Positions 7,194-14,269 of a stretch of 37,745 bases of DNA are shown here, one piece after another. Both the position numbers and the translations under genes were made by a program. Positions within the stretch are counted from its first letter, which is position 1, and the number at the start of each line of letters is the position of its first letter. The stretch comes from UBA11524 sp034104265 (GTDB lineage: Bacteria; Bacillota; Clostridia; Christensenellales; Aristaeellaceae): positions 1 through 37,745 of the forward strand of contig JAXEEE010000119.1 of the NCBI GenBank assembly GCA_034104265.1, given 5' to 3'. The notes beneath the pieces are model-generated. The model was not told where the DNA came from. It made no database searches and saw only the letters and a list, made by a program, of their open reading frames with translations.

Positions 7194-7236
7194 AAAGCCG
7201 CCCTCCACAAGGTTATGGAGGGCGGCTTTGCTATTT
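7194..7236 (+). terminator. intrinsic terminator of the small acidic protein gene
   Basis: A perfect 14-bp stem (AAAGCCGCCCTCCA, 7194-7207, with TGGAGGGCGGCTTT, 7216-7229) and an 8-base loop, ending in TTTGCTATTT. The A/T ends of the stem allow it to work in both directions. Confidence 0.9.
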
Positions 7237-7285
7237 GGGAGCGCGGCGCTCCTTCAGAGGATCGTAGCGGGGTGAACGCTGCCGC

Positions 7286-7410
7286 AGCCTTCCCCTTTGG
7301 GGAAGGTGGCCGAGCGCAGCGAGGTCGGATGAGGTCATTCCCCTCCCTGGTCATCGCGTGCCCTGCGGGGTGAGCTCGTTCCCTTGCTGTTGTGCGAACC
7401 TGCCGTTTGG
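7286..7410 (+). repeat. dispersed repeat A, copy 1
   Basis: The first 51 bases (7286-7336) are identical to 7434-7484 and 37514-37564. They contain the hairpin CTTCCCC-TTT-GGGGAAG and then GGCCGAGCGCAGCGAGG. The remaining ~75 bases, ending GCGAACCTGCCGTTTGG, are a diverged version of 7485-7558. The gap between the small acidic gene and ppk2 (7237-7785) consists almost entirely of such repeats; no gene is supported there. Confidence 0.85.
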
Positions 7411-7433
7411 GGCGCGGGCCGCATCGCACCATG

Positions 7434-7558
7434 AGCCTTCCCCTTTGGGGAAGGTGGCCGAGCGCAGCGAGGTCGGATGAGGTCGCTCCCTCCCTGGCCT
7501 TCGCGTACCCCGCAGGGTTGAAGCCATTCCCTTGGCGTTGCGCGAACCTGCCGTTTCC
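7434..7558 (+). repeat. dispersed repeat A, copy 2
   Basis: A second ~125 bp unit in direct orientation 23 bases after copy 1. The first 51 bases are identical to copy 1; the rest differs by scattered substitutions, including in a CCCTGCGGGG / CCCCGCAGGG pairable segment. It runs straight into repeat B copy 1. Confidence 0.85.
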
Positions 7559-7738
7559 ATTGCGGACTGCTGCGCAGCCGCTCGGAAACTCGCGCTTCTT
7601 CTTTTCCTTTTTTCCTGCTCTTTCCTGTTGCGCCTGGGCTGCCGCCCAGACCTGCGCAGGGGCTAACGCCGCCCCTGCACCCGCGCAAGGGGTTTCACCC
7701 CTTGACCCTTTTCCGCTGGCGCGATCCTTGGCGTTGGT
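7541..7738 (+). repeat. dispersed repeat B, copy 1 (multi-hairpin)
   Basis: About 200 bp with four hairpins: I, TTTCC..GCGG.CTGC / GCAG.CCGC..GGAAA (7554-7588); II, CTGGGC-TGCC-GCCCAG (7634-7649); III, GCAGGGGC / GCCCCTGC inside GCGC ends (about 7655-7686); IV, AAGGGG-TTTCA-CCCCTT (7687-7703). It ends with TTGACCC and CCGCTGGCGCGATCCTTGG. A T/C-rich single-stranded stretch separates hairpins I and II. Other copies: 10098-10290, 10291-10490, 37579-37737. Confidence 0.85.
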
Positions 7739-7744
7739 CGAATC

Positions 7745-7785
7745 TGCACCCCTTGACCCGTTTCCGCTGGCGCGTTCCCTTGGAG
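7745..7785 (+). repeat. partial repeat B end abutting ppk2 stop
   Basis: The tail of repeat B (CACCCCTTGACCCGTTTCCG and then CTGGCGCGTTCCCTTGG) occurs a second time, directly after copy 1, and ends at the last base before the ppk2 stop codon. Confidence 0.75.
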
Positions 7786-8655
7786 TCAGTTGTATTCCTC
7801 CCGCTCCAGCTGAGCGATGGCGGCGGGGATCTTCGCGGCCTCCGCGCTGTCCAGGGGCGGATACGCAGGGTTCATTTCCTCCAGCGTATCCACCAGGATC
7901 TGGCTGACCAGATATCGGGTGTACCACTTGTTGTCCGCGGGAACCACGTACCAGGGGGATTCCGGGGCTGCGGTGGCGTTGATGGCATCCTCATAGGCGC
8001 GGTCGTACTCGTCCCACTGGGCCCGCTCCTTCATGTCCGCCAGGGAGAGCTTCCAGTGCTTCTCCGCCAGCTCCATCCGGTCCAGGAAGCGCTTGCGCTG
8101 CTCCTCCTTGCTCACGTTGAGAAACAGCTTGATCATCCGGTAGCCGTTCTCGTAGAGGTACTGCTCCCAGGCGCGCAGCTGGGCGTATCGCCGTTGGTAG
8201 AAGTCCTCCGTCAGGCACCGCTGGGGCAGGGCATAGCCCTTCTCCAGGTGATGCACCCGGGTGACCAGCACGTCCTCATAGTGGCTGCGGTTGAACACGC
8301 CGATCTGCCCCCGGGGCGGCACGGCCTGCATGATCCGCCACAGGTAGTCGTGGGCCAGCTCCGTGCCGGTGGGGGCCTTGAAGGCATGCACCGTCAGCCC
8401 TGCTGGGTTCAGCCCGGAGAAGACCTTCTTGATCAGGCTGTCCTTGCCTGCCGCGTCCCGGGCCTGGATGGCCACGATCAGCCCCTCCCGGCCCTCGGCC
8501 ATGAGCATCTCCTGCAGCTGGCAGGCACGGGCGATGTTCTCCGCCGTCCTTGCCTCCAGCTCCTGCTTGTGCTCCCGTTCATCGCCCGCGCCGGTGGGGG
8601 CGGCCTTGATGTTCAGCTTCCTGGAGCCGTCGTAGCGGCAATCCCTGACTGGCAT
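7786..8655 (-). CDS. ppk2: polyphosphate kinase 2 family protein
   Basis: PPK2 enzymes use polyphosphate to phosphorylate nucleoside mono- or diphosphates. The 289-residue protein has the Walker A-like VAIQARDAAGKDSLIKK, the substrate segment FKAPTGTELAHDYLWR, the Walker B/lid-associated IGVFNRSHYEDVLVTRVH and RMIKLFLNVSKEEQRKRFLDR, then PWYVVPADNKWYTRYLVSQI, all typical of one-domain PPK2s. The class (AMP versus ADP preference) cannot be fixed by eye. The ATG at 8655 has AAGGGG eight bases upstream; an ATG at 8661 is too close. It has its own promoter at 8694-8722. The 3' end lies against an intergenic repeat. Confidence 0.9.
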   Translation of the reverse strand: MPVRDCRYDGSRKLNIKAAPTGAGDEREHKQELEARTAENIARACQLQEMLMAEGREGLIVAIQARDAAGKDSLIKKVFSGLNPAGLTVHAFKAPTGTELAHDYLWRIMQAVPPRGQIGVFNRSHYEDVLVTRVHHLEKGYALPQRCLTEDFYQRRYAQLRAWEQYLYENGYRMIKLFLNVSKEEQRKRFLDRMELAEKHWKLSLADMKERAQWDEYDRAYEDAINATAAPESPWYVVPADNKWYTRYLVSQILVDTLEEMNPAYPPLDSAEAAKIPAAIAQLEREEYN

Positions 8656-8693
8656 GCGCATTTCCCCTTGCTTTGGTATGGCTCTTTTCCTTC

Positions 8694-8722
8694 ATTATAC
8701 GCTTCCGCGCCGGGCCGCGCAA
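8694..8722 (-). promoter_or_regulatory. promoter for ppk2
   Basis: TTGCGC (8717-8722), 17 bases, TATAAT (8694-8699) on the minus strand, 39 bases before the ppk2 start and just behind the ClC gene stop. Confidence 0.65.
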
Positions 8723-8742
8723 GGCTTCCGGCGTGGCGTTTT

Positions 8743-9999
8743 TCATTCTTCCGGCGGCTTTTCATCGCTACCCAGCTTGACCTGGGCGAAGCGCTGGGCA
8801 TGGTACAGGCTGTAGTAGCCCGACAGCATGAACGATACTGCCGCCGCCACGCCGAACAGCGGCAGATACTCCCGCCCGAACAGCTCCACCGACAGCATCA
8901 GCGAGGCCACGGGGGCGTTGGTCACACCGCAGAACACCCCCACCATGCCCACCGCCGCACCCACCGCCGGGGAAAACCCCAGCAGCGACGCTGCCGCGCA
9001 GCCCATGGTCGCCCCTACGAAGAAGGACGGGACGATCTCGCCGCCCTTGTAGCCGGAGCCCAGCGTCACCGCCGTCATGAGGATCTTCAGCAGGAACGCC
9101 ACCGGAACCGCATGTCCCGCCAGCGCTTCCTCAATGACGCCCATGCCGCCGCCGTTGTAGTCCCGCGTACCTGTTAGCAGCGTCAGCACAATCACCGCCA
9201 CGCCGCCCGCCAGCACCCGCAGGAAGTCGTTGGGAATCCACCTGCGCATCAGCCGCGACGACTTGTGCATCGCCACGCAGAACAGGATGGCCGTCAGCGC
9301 GCAGGCCACGCCCAGCCCCGCCGCCTGCACCACAGAGAGCGGAGTGATGGCCTGGAGTCCCGCTGCCAGGGGGAAGCTGTCCAGCGGCGCGCCCATGGCC
9401 CGGGCCGTCAGCTGGGCCGTCACGGCGGAAGCGACGCAGGGCAGCAGCGCCCGGTAGTTCAGCTTGCCCACCTCGATGATCTCCAGCACGAAGATCGTCG
9501 CTGTCAGCGGCGTACCGAACAGGGCGGAGAACAGCGCAGCCATGCCGCACAGCTCGAAGATGCGGCGGCTGTCCTCCTTGGGGTGGGTCAGATCGCCCAC
9601 CGCCGCGCCGATGCTGCCGCCCAGCTGCAGCGCCGCGCCTTCACGGCCTGCCGAGCCGCCCAGCAGGTGGGTCAGCGTGGTGGACAGGAAGATGGCCGGG
9701 GCCATCTGCGCCGGGACTCTGCCCTGGGTGCGCACGGTGGTGATGATCTCATCCGTGCCCAGAGACAGGGGCAGGCGCAGCAGCCGGTACAGCCCGGCGA
9801 TGCACAATCCGCCCAGGGGCAGCAGGTACAAAAGCCAGCCGTGGGCGGTGCGGGTTTCCGTGGCCCACTCCACCGCCATGGCGAACAGCGCGCCTACTGC
9901 GCCGCACAAAAGGCCGATGAACACGGCTGTCAGCATCCACCGCACGAAGGCGATGGTATAATGCAGCGACGCTCTGCCCTCCTGCCTGATCTTCTCCAC
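8743..9999 (-). CDS. ClC-family anion channel/antiporter
   Basis: A 418-residue polytopic membrane protein of the voltage-gated chloride channel (ClC) superfamily. The gating-glutamate motif is GGSAGREGAALQLGG (E120) and the third anion-site motif is GSGYKGGEIVPSFF (319-324). The first motif, normally GSGIP, is replaced by SLGTDEII, so the anion-coordinating serine is not evident; no CBS domains follow. Selectivity (chloride, fluoride or other) cannot be assigned. The start is a GTG with AGGAGG nine bases upstream. No promoter is clear; two tandem copies of repeat B occupy its upstream region. Confidence 0.9.
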   Translation of the reverse strand: MEKIRQEGRASLHYTIAFVRWMLTAVFIGLLCGAVGALFAMAVEWATETRTAHGWLLYLLPLGGLCIAGLYRLLRLPLSLGTDEIITTVRTQGRVPAQMAPAIFLSTTLTHLLGGSAGREGAALQLGGSIGAAVGDLTHPKEDSRRIFELCGMAALFSALFGTPLTATIFVLEIIEVGKLNYRALLPCVASAVTAQLTARAMGAPLDSFPLAAGLQAITPLSVVQAAGLGVACALTAILFCVAMHKSSRLMRRWIPNDFLRVLAGGVAVIVLTLLTGTRDYNGGGMGVIEEALAGHAVPVAFLLKILMTAVTLGSGYKGGEIVPSFFVGATMGCAAASLLGFSPAVGAAVGMVGVFCGVTNAPVASLMLSVELFGREYLPLFGVAAAVSFMLSGYYSLYHAQRFAQVKLGSDEKPPEE

Positions 10000-10097
10000 G
10001 GATTGATTCCTCCTTCATGGGGTATGGCGGTTCATGCGGCTGTGTCCCTGGCGCACGGGGTGGTTGGGGCGGAATGTGCGGATGGATGCAGTGCACG

Positions 10098-10290
10098 GAA
10101 CCTGCCGTTTCCATTGCGGACTGCTGCGCAGCCGCTCGGAAACTCGCTTGCTTTCTTTCCCTTTTATTGTACCGATGTGTTGCGCCCGGGCTGCCGCCCG
10201 GACCTGCGCAGGGGCTATCGCCGCCCCTGCACCTGCGCAAGGGGTTTCACCCCTTGACCCGTTTCCGCTGGCGCGATTCCTTGCAGTTGA
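10098..10290 (+). repeat. dispersed repeat B, copy 2
   Basis: Begins GAACCTGCCGTTTCC and contains all four hairpins of copy 1. Hairpin II reads CCGGGC-TGCC-GCCCGG, a compensated pair change relative to copy 1, and the loop of III reads TATC instead of TAAC. With copy 3 it fills the space between the ClC gene and livF; 10000-10097 shows no gene. Confidence 0.85.
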
Positions 10291-10490
10291 GCGAATTTGC
10301 CGTTTCCATCGCGGGATGCGGAGCATCCCGCCCGGAAACTCAGGCTTTTTCCGTTCTCTTTTGTCTACTTTTCCCTGTTGCGCCGGGCTGCCGCCCGGAC
10401 CTGCGCAGGGGCTTACGCCGCCCCTGCACCCGCGCAAGGGGTTTCACCCCTTGACCCGTTTTCGCTGGCGCGATTCCTTGGGGTTGCGCG
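10291..10490 (+). repeat. dispersed repeat B, copy 3
   Basis: A direct tandem continuation of copy 2. Hairpin I is rebuilt as GCGGGATGC-GGA-GCATCCCGC inside the conserved TTTCC/GGAAA ends, a perfect 9-bp stem where copies 1 and 2 have a different sequence and a bulge. The loop of hairpin III is TTAC. It ends next to the liv operon terminator. Confidence 0.85.
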
Positions 10491-10494
10491 CAAC

Positions 10495-10527
10495 AGGGGC
10501 GTCCCCCCCTCTTGAGCGGACGCCCCT
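10495..10527 (-). terminator. terminator at the end of the liv operon
   Basis: A perfect 10-bp stem AGGGGCGTCC (10495-10504) / GGACGCCCCT (10518-10527), 14 bases behind the livF stop. The better T-rich tract (TTGTCTTTTCTCTT) lies on the plus-strand side, so it may work in both directions. Confidence 0.65.
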
Positions 10528-10541
10528 TGTCTTTTCTCTTC

Positions 10542-11249
10542 TCAGCTGCCCAGGTAGGCCTTGCGCACCGCGTCGTTGTGCAGCAGCTCCGACGCCTGGC
10601 CCTCCATGGTGATCCGGCCCGTCTCCAGCACGTAGGCCCGGTCGGCAATGGACAGGGCCATCTGCGCGTTCTGCTCCACCAGCAGGATGGTGGTGCCGCT
10701 GCCGTGCAGCTCCTTGATGATCTCGAAGATCTGCTCCACCAGGATGGGCGCAAGACCCATGGACGGCTCGTCCAGCATGAGCAGCTTGGGCTTGCTCATC
10801 AGCGCGCGGGCCATGGCCAGCATCTGCTGCTCGCCGCCGGACAGGGTACCGGCAATCTGCTTCTCGCGCTCCTTCAGCCGGGGGAAGCGCTGGAACATCT
10901 CGTCCATGGATTCGGGGATTTCCTTGTCCGGACGGGTGAAGCCGCCCATTTCCAGGTTCTCCCGTACGGTCATCTGCTGGAAGATGCGCCGTCCCTCGGG
11001 GCACAGGGCCATGCCGTGGCGGACGATCTTCGCCGTGGGCACGCTGGCCAGGTTCTGTCCCTCCAGATACACCGCGCCGGAGCGGGGGCGCAGCAGGCCC
11101 GCGATGGTGTTCAGCGTGGTGGACTTGCCCGCGCCGTTGGCGCCGATCAGGGTGACGATCTCATCCTGATTCACCTCGAAGGACACGCCCTTGATGGCGT
11201 GGATGGCCCCGTAGAACACATGAATGTTGTCGATTTTCAGCAGGCTCAT
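10542..11249 (-). CDS. livF: branched-chain amino acid ABC transporter, ATP-binding protein LivF
   Basis: One of the two ATPases of the LIV-type importer. The 235-residue protein has Walker A GANGAGKST, the Q-loop region, the ABC signature LSGGEQQMLAMARALM, Walker B KLLMLDEPSMGLAP and the H/switch-equivalent LVEQNAQMALSIAD, the LivF hallmark sequence. The ATG at 11249 has GGAGG seven bases upstream; the GTG at 11255 overlaps the livG stop but is too near that site. Last gene of livJHMGF. Confidence 0.95.
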   Translation of the reverse strand: MSLLKIDNIHVFYGAIHAIKGVSFEVNQDEIVTLIGANGAGKSTTLNTIAGLLRPRSGAVYLEGQNLASVPTAKIVRHGMALCPEGRRIFQQMTVRENLEMGGFTRPDKEIPESMDEMFQRFPRLKEREKQIAGTLSGGEQQMLAMARALMSKPKLLMLDEPSMGLAPILVEQIFEIIKELHGSGTTILLVEQNAQMALSIADRAYVLETGRITMEGQASELLHNDAVRKAYLGS

Positions 11250-11251
11250 CC

Positions 11252-12109
11252 TCACGCCTCCTTCTGCTTGCCCAGGTAGGCCTCGATGACCGCCGGGTTG
11301 CGCTGAATCTCATCCGCCGTGCCCTTGGCGATGATCCGCCCGTAGTTCAGCACGCAGATGCCCTCGCAGATGCCCATGACCAGGTTCATGTCGTGCTCGA
11401 TGAGCAGCACGGCGATCTGGAAGCGGTCGCGGATCTTGATGATGTTCTCCATCAGCTCTTCCGTCTCATGGGGATTCATGCCCGCGGCGGGCTCGTCCAG
11501 CAGCAGCAGCTTGGGGTTGGTGGCCAGCGCGCGGACGATCTCCAGCCGCCGCTGGGCGCCGTAGGGCAGAGAGCCTGCCTTCACGTCCGCCATGTGCTGC
11601 ATGTCGAAGATGGACAAAAGCTCCAGCGCCTGCTCATGCTGCTTCTTCTCGCCCTTCCAGAAGGAAGGCAGGCGGAAGATCCCCGACGCCATGCCGTAGC
11701 GCACCTGGTTGTGCAATCCGATGCGCACGTTCTCCTCCACGGTCATGTTGCCGAAGAGGCGGATGTTCTGGAACGTTCGGGCGATGCCCAGCTTATTGGC
11801 CTGGACGGTGCTCATGCCGGCGGTGTCCTTGCCATTAAGCAGCACAGTACCGGTGGTGGGCTGGTACACCTTGGTCAGCAGGTTAAAGACGGTGGTTTTG
11901 CCCGCGCCGTTGGGGCCGATCAGGCCGCAGATCTCCGTGGGGCCGATCATCAGGTTCACATCGTCCACAGCCTTCAGGCCGCCGAACTCAATGCCCAGGT
12001 GCCGGGTTTCCAGCACGGGACGCTTGTCCACATCGCGCTGGGGCAGGATGGAGGTGGATGGCGCGGGCACCATGATGGTGTCCGGCTTGAATTTCTTCTG
12101 CTGGGTCAT
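11252..12109 (-). CDS. livG: branched-chain amino acid ABC transporter, ATP-binding protein LivG
   Basis: The second ATPase, 285 residues. After a 27-residue N-terminal extension it shows GIEFGGLKAVDDVNL, Walker A GPNGAGKTT, the LivG-typical ARTFQNIRLFGNMTVEENV, signature LPYGAQRRLEIVRALA, Walker B KLLLLDEPAAGMNPHE and LIEHDMNLVMGI. The start codon overlaps the livM stop (ATGA). The extension is longer than in many LivG proteins, but AGGAGG ten bases upstream supports this start. Confidence 0.95.
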   Translation of the reverse strand: MTQQKKFKPDTIMVPAPSTSILPQRDVDKRPVLETRHLGIEFGGLKAVDDVNLMIGPTEICGLIGPNGAGKTTVFNLLTKVYQPTTGTVLLNGKDTAGMSTVQANKLGIARTFQNIRLFGNMTVEENVRIGLHNQVRYGMASGIFRLPSFWKGEKKQHEQALELLSIFDMQHMADVKAGSLPYGAQRRLEIVRALATNPKLLLLDEPAAGMNPHETEELMENIIKIRDRFQIAVLLIEHDMNLVMGICEGICVLNYGRIIAKGTADEIQRNPAVIEAYLGKQKEA

Positions 12110-13173
12110 GCTGCGTCACCCTCCTTCCGGGGCTCCTCTTCCTTCTTCGCGGGACGGATGCGGGCCATCAGGTTCATGAGGATGGGGCTGTTAGTGGCCA
12201 GCATCACCAGGATCAGCACGATGGCATACACCAGCATGCGGTAGTCGCCGAACTCGCGCAGCACCTCGGGAAGCACGGTCAGCAGCGCCGCTGCAATCAC
12301 CGAGCCGCGGATGTTGCCGATGCCGCCCAGGACGACGAAAACGAGCACGAGGATCGACGTGTCAAACTTGAACTTGACCGCCTGAACGGTCGAATAGTTG
12401 AGGCCGTAGAGCGCGCCGGCCATGCCTGCCAGCACCGCGGAGGTCACGAAGGCCATCATCTTGTACTTGGTCACGTTGATGCCCATGCTCTCGGCGGCGA
12501 TGCGGTTGTCGCGGATGGCCATGATGGCCCGGCCGGAACGGCTGTTGATCAGGTTCAGCACCACCACCAGGGTGAACATCACCAGCACGAAGCCCATGCC
12601 GAAAGTGGCGATCTTGTTCACGCCCGTGGCGCCGGCGGGACCGTTGAAGATCACCTTGCCGGGCAGGTTGGGGTTATTGAAGGCAACATGCAGCGCCATG
12701 CCGTCTACGGAGAAGTACAGGCAGTTGAGCACGTTGCGGATGATTTCGCCAAAGGCCAGGGTCACAATGGCCAGATAGTCTCCCCGCAGCCGCAGCACGG
12801 GAATGCCGATCAGCACGCCCATGCCGGCGGCCATCACGCCGCCGGTCACCATGGCCAGGATCAGCCGGAGGGTTTCGTTCTCCAGCTGGAAGGCGCTGAG
12901 CAGCCAGGTGGACATGATGATGCCGGAGAACGCGCCCACGCTCATGAAGCCCGCGTGGCCCAGGGACAATTCGCCCGACACGCCCACCGTCAGGTTCAGC
13001 GATACCGCCATGACCACCCACGCGCAGATGGGGATCAGCTGACCCTTGAGGGAGCGGGACATCTTGAAGCCCTCGATGGAGCCGCTCGTGGCCAGCTGGC
13101 AGATCAGGAACGCGGCAATGACGATCCCGTAGGTGATCAGGTTGCTGATGAAAACCTTTCTCGATTTCTTCAT
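12106..13173 (-). CDS. livM: branched-chain amino acid ABC transporter permease LivM
   Basis: A 355-residue permease with about nine to ten hydrophobic segments. LivM landmarks are GVSGELSLGHAGFMSVGAF near the N-terminal third, IPVLRLRGDYLAIVTLAFGEIIR, and the ATPase-coupling loop GRAIMAIRDNRIAAESMGINVTKYK, followed by GMAGALYGL and LGGIGNIRGSVIAA. The ATG at 13173 follows AGGTGA; an in-frame GTG at 13182 is possible. It overlaps livG by four bases and lies ten bases after livH. The charged C-terminus is cytoplasmic. Confidence 0.94.
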   Translation of the reverse strand: MKKSRKVFISNLITYGIVIAAFLICQLATSGSIEGFKMSRSLKGQLIPICAWVVMAVSLNLTVGVSGELSLGHAGFMSVGAFSGIIMSTWLLSAFQLENETLRLILAMVTGGVMAAGMGVLIGIPVLRLRGDYLAIVTLAFGEIIRNVLNCLYFSVDGMALHVAFNNPNLPGKVIFNGPAGATGVNKIATFGMGFVLVMFTLVVVLNLINSRSGRAIMAIRDNRIAAESMGINVTKYKMMAFVTSAVLAGMAGALYGLNYSTVQAVKFKFDTSILVLVFVVLGGIGNIRGSVIAAALLTVLPEVLREFGDYRMLVYAIVLILVMLATNSPILMNLMARIRPAKKEEEPRKEGDAA

Positions 13174-13183
13174 GCTTCTCACC

Positions 13184-14068
13184 TCACACCTTCTCGTGGA
13201 TCTTCTTGCCCAGCAGGCCCGTGGGCTTCACCAGCAGGACGATGATCAGCACGCCGAACACCAGCGCGTCGCCCAGCTCGGTGGAAACGTAGGCCTTGCC
13301 CAGAATCTCGATGATGCCCAGCAGCACGCCGCCCAGCAGCGCGCCCGGGATGGAGCCGATGCCGCCGAACACCGCCGCTGTGAAGGCCTTGATGCCGGGC
13401 ATGGAGCCGGTGGTGGGCATCAGCACGGGGTAGGTGGAGCACAGCAGCACGCCCGCGATGGCCGCCAGCGCACTGCCGATGGCGAAGGTCAGGGAGATGG
13501 TGCGGTTCACGTTGATGCCCATCAGCTCAGCCGCGCCGCGATCCTCCGAGACCACCCGCATGGCCTTGCCCATCTTGGTGCGGCCGGTGAACAGGGTCAG
13601 GGCGATCATGATGATGATATTGGCCGCCACGGTGATCATGGTCTCGCCGGAGATGATCATCTGCCCGCCGAAGAGGGACAGGGAGCCCACGCTCACCACG
13701 GAGGGGAAGCTCTTGGGGTTGGCGCCCCACACCAGCAGCGCGATGTTCTGCAAAAGGTAGCTCATGCCGATGGCGGTGATCAGCACCGCCAGGCTGGAGG
13801 CCTGGCGCAGGGGCTTGTAGGCCAGGCCCTCGATCACCACGCCCAGCACTGTGCAGACCACCATGGCTGCCAGCACGGACACCACCGGGGGCAGCCCCCA
13901 GTACTGCGTGGCGCAGAAGGAAATGTACGCGCCGATCATGATGACGTCGCCGTGGGCGAAGTTCAGCATCTTGGCGATGCCGTAAACCATGGAATAGCCC
14001 AGGGCGATGATGGCGTACACGCTGCCCAGACCGATACCGTTGACCAGGTAGGAAAGGAATTGGATCAT
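13184..14068 (-). CDS. livH: branched-chain amino acid ABC transporter permease LivH
   Basis: A 294-residue permease pairing with LivM. The N-terminus FLSYLVNGIGLGSVYAIIALGYSMVYGIAKMLNFAHGDVIMIGAY is split here only by its typical LivH order: G-S-x-Y-A-I-I-A-L-G-Y, then MLNFAHGD. Later landmarks are AIGMSYLLQNIALLVWG, MRVVSEDRGAAELMGINVNR (coupling loop) and FGGIGSIPGALLGG. The ATG at 14068 is chosen over the in-frame GTG at 14080; ribosome binding evidence (GAGG) is modest for either. A 200-base gap with two hairpins separates it from livJ. Confidence 0.94.
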   Translation of the reverse strand: MIQFLSYLVNGIGLGSVYAIIALGYSMVYGIAKMLNFAHGDVIMIGAYISFCATQYWGLPPVVSVLAAMVVCTVLGVVIEGLAYKPLRQASSLAVLITAIGMSYLLQNIALLVWGANPKSFPSVVSVGSLSLFGGQMIISGETMITVAANIIIMIALTLFTGRTKMGKAMRVVSEDRGAAELMGINVNRTISLTFAIGSALAAIAGVLLCSTYPVLMPTTGSMPGIKAFTAAVFGGIGSIPGALLGGVLLGIIEILGKAYVSTELGDALVFGVLIIVLLVKPTGLLGKKIHEKV

Positions 14069-14191
14069 GCTCCCCAGCACCTCGCTTGTGCTTCAAATGT
14101 TGTGGAAGAATGCTTCTGCAATGAAACGCAGTAAGGTAATCAACAGCAATCAGCCCTCCTTGGCGTGACTGGTGTTGGTTACCTCATGCTG

Positions 14192-14249
14192 CGATATGGA
14201 GCTTTGCGCATATCGGGCCGTCCCCGGCCCCGGGTTTTCCGGGAGCCGG
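14192..14249 (-). promoter_or_regulatory. two hairpins between livJ and livH
   Basis: On the minus strand a stem of CCGGC(T)CCCGG with CCGGGGCCGG around AAAAC (14224-14249) is followed by CGATATG/CATATCG around a 10-base loop (14192-14215). There is no U tract. The position directly behind the binding-protein gene suggests mRNA stabilisation or attenuation that keeps LivJ above the permease genes. The rest of the gap (14069-14191) shows nothing else. Confidence 0.5.
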
Positions 14250-14269
14250 AGGCAGCCGTCATTCAAGGC

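Noticed and set aside
7286..7785. CRISPR array
   Set aside because: The repeats are long, few, unequally spaced and have no unique spacers of constant length.
6692..7927. 411-codon open frame on the minus strand through the repeats and antisense to the small acidic gene
   Set aside because: Low-complexity Arg/Gly/Pro sequence generated by repeats A and B; no start signal. Similar short frames (MRGCRGGVSPCAG) recur in each copy only because the DNA repeats.
7702..9177. 491-codon open frame on the plus strand over ppk2 and the ClC gene
   Set aside because: Antisense to two genes with clear motifs, no ribosome binding site, biased composition.
10000..10100. Possible fluoride riboswitch upstream of the ClC gene
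   Set aside because: A GAACCGCC string is present, but the GG-x-GATGG start and CTGATG end expected of the fluoride riboswitch are not, so no riboswitch is claimed.
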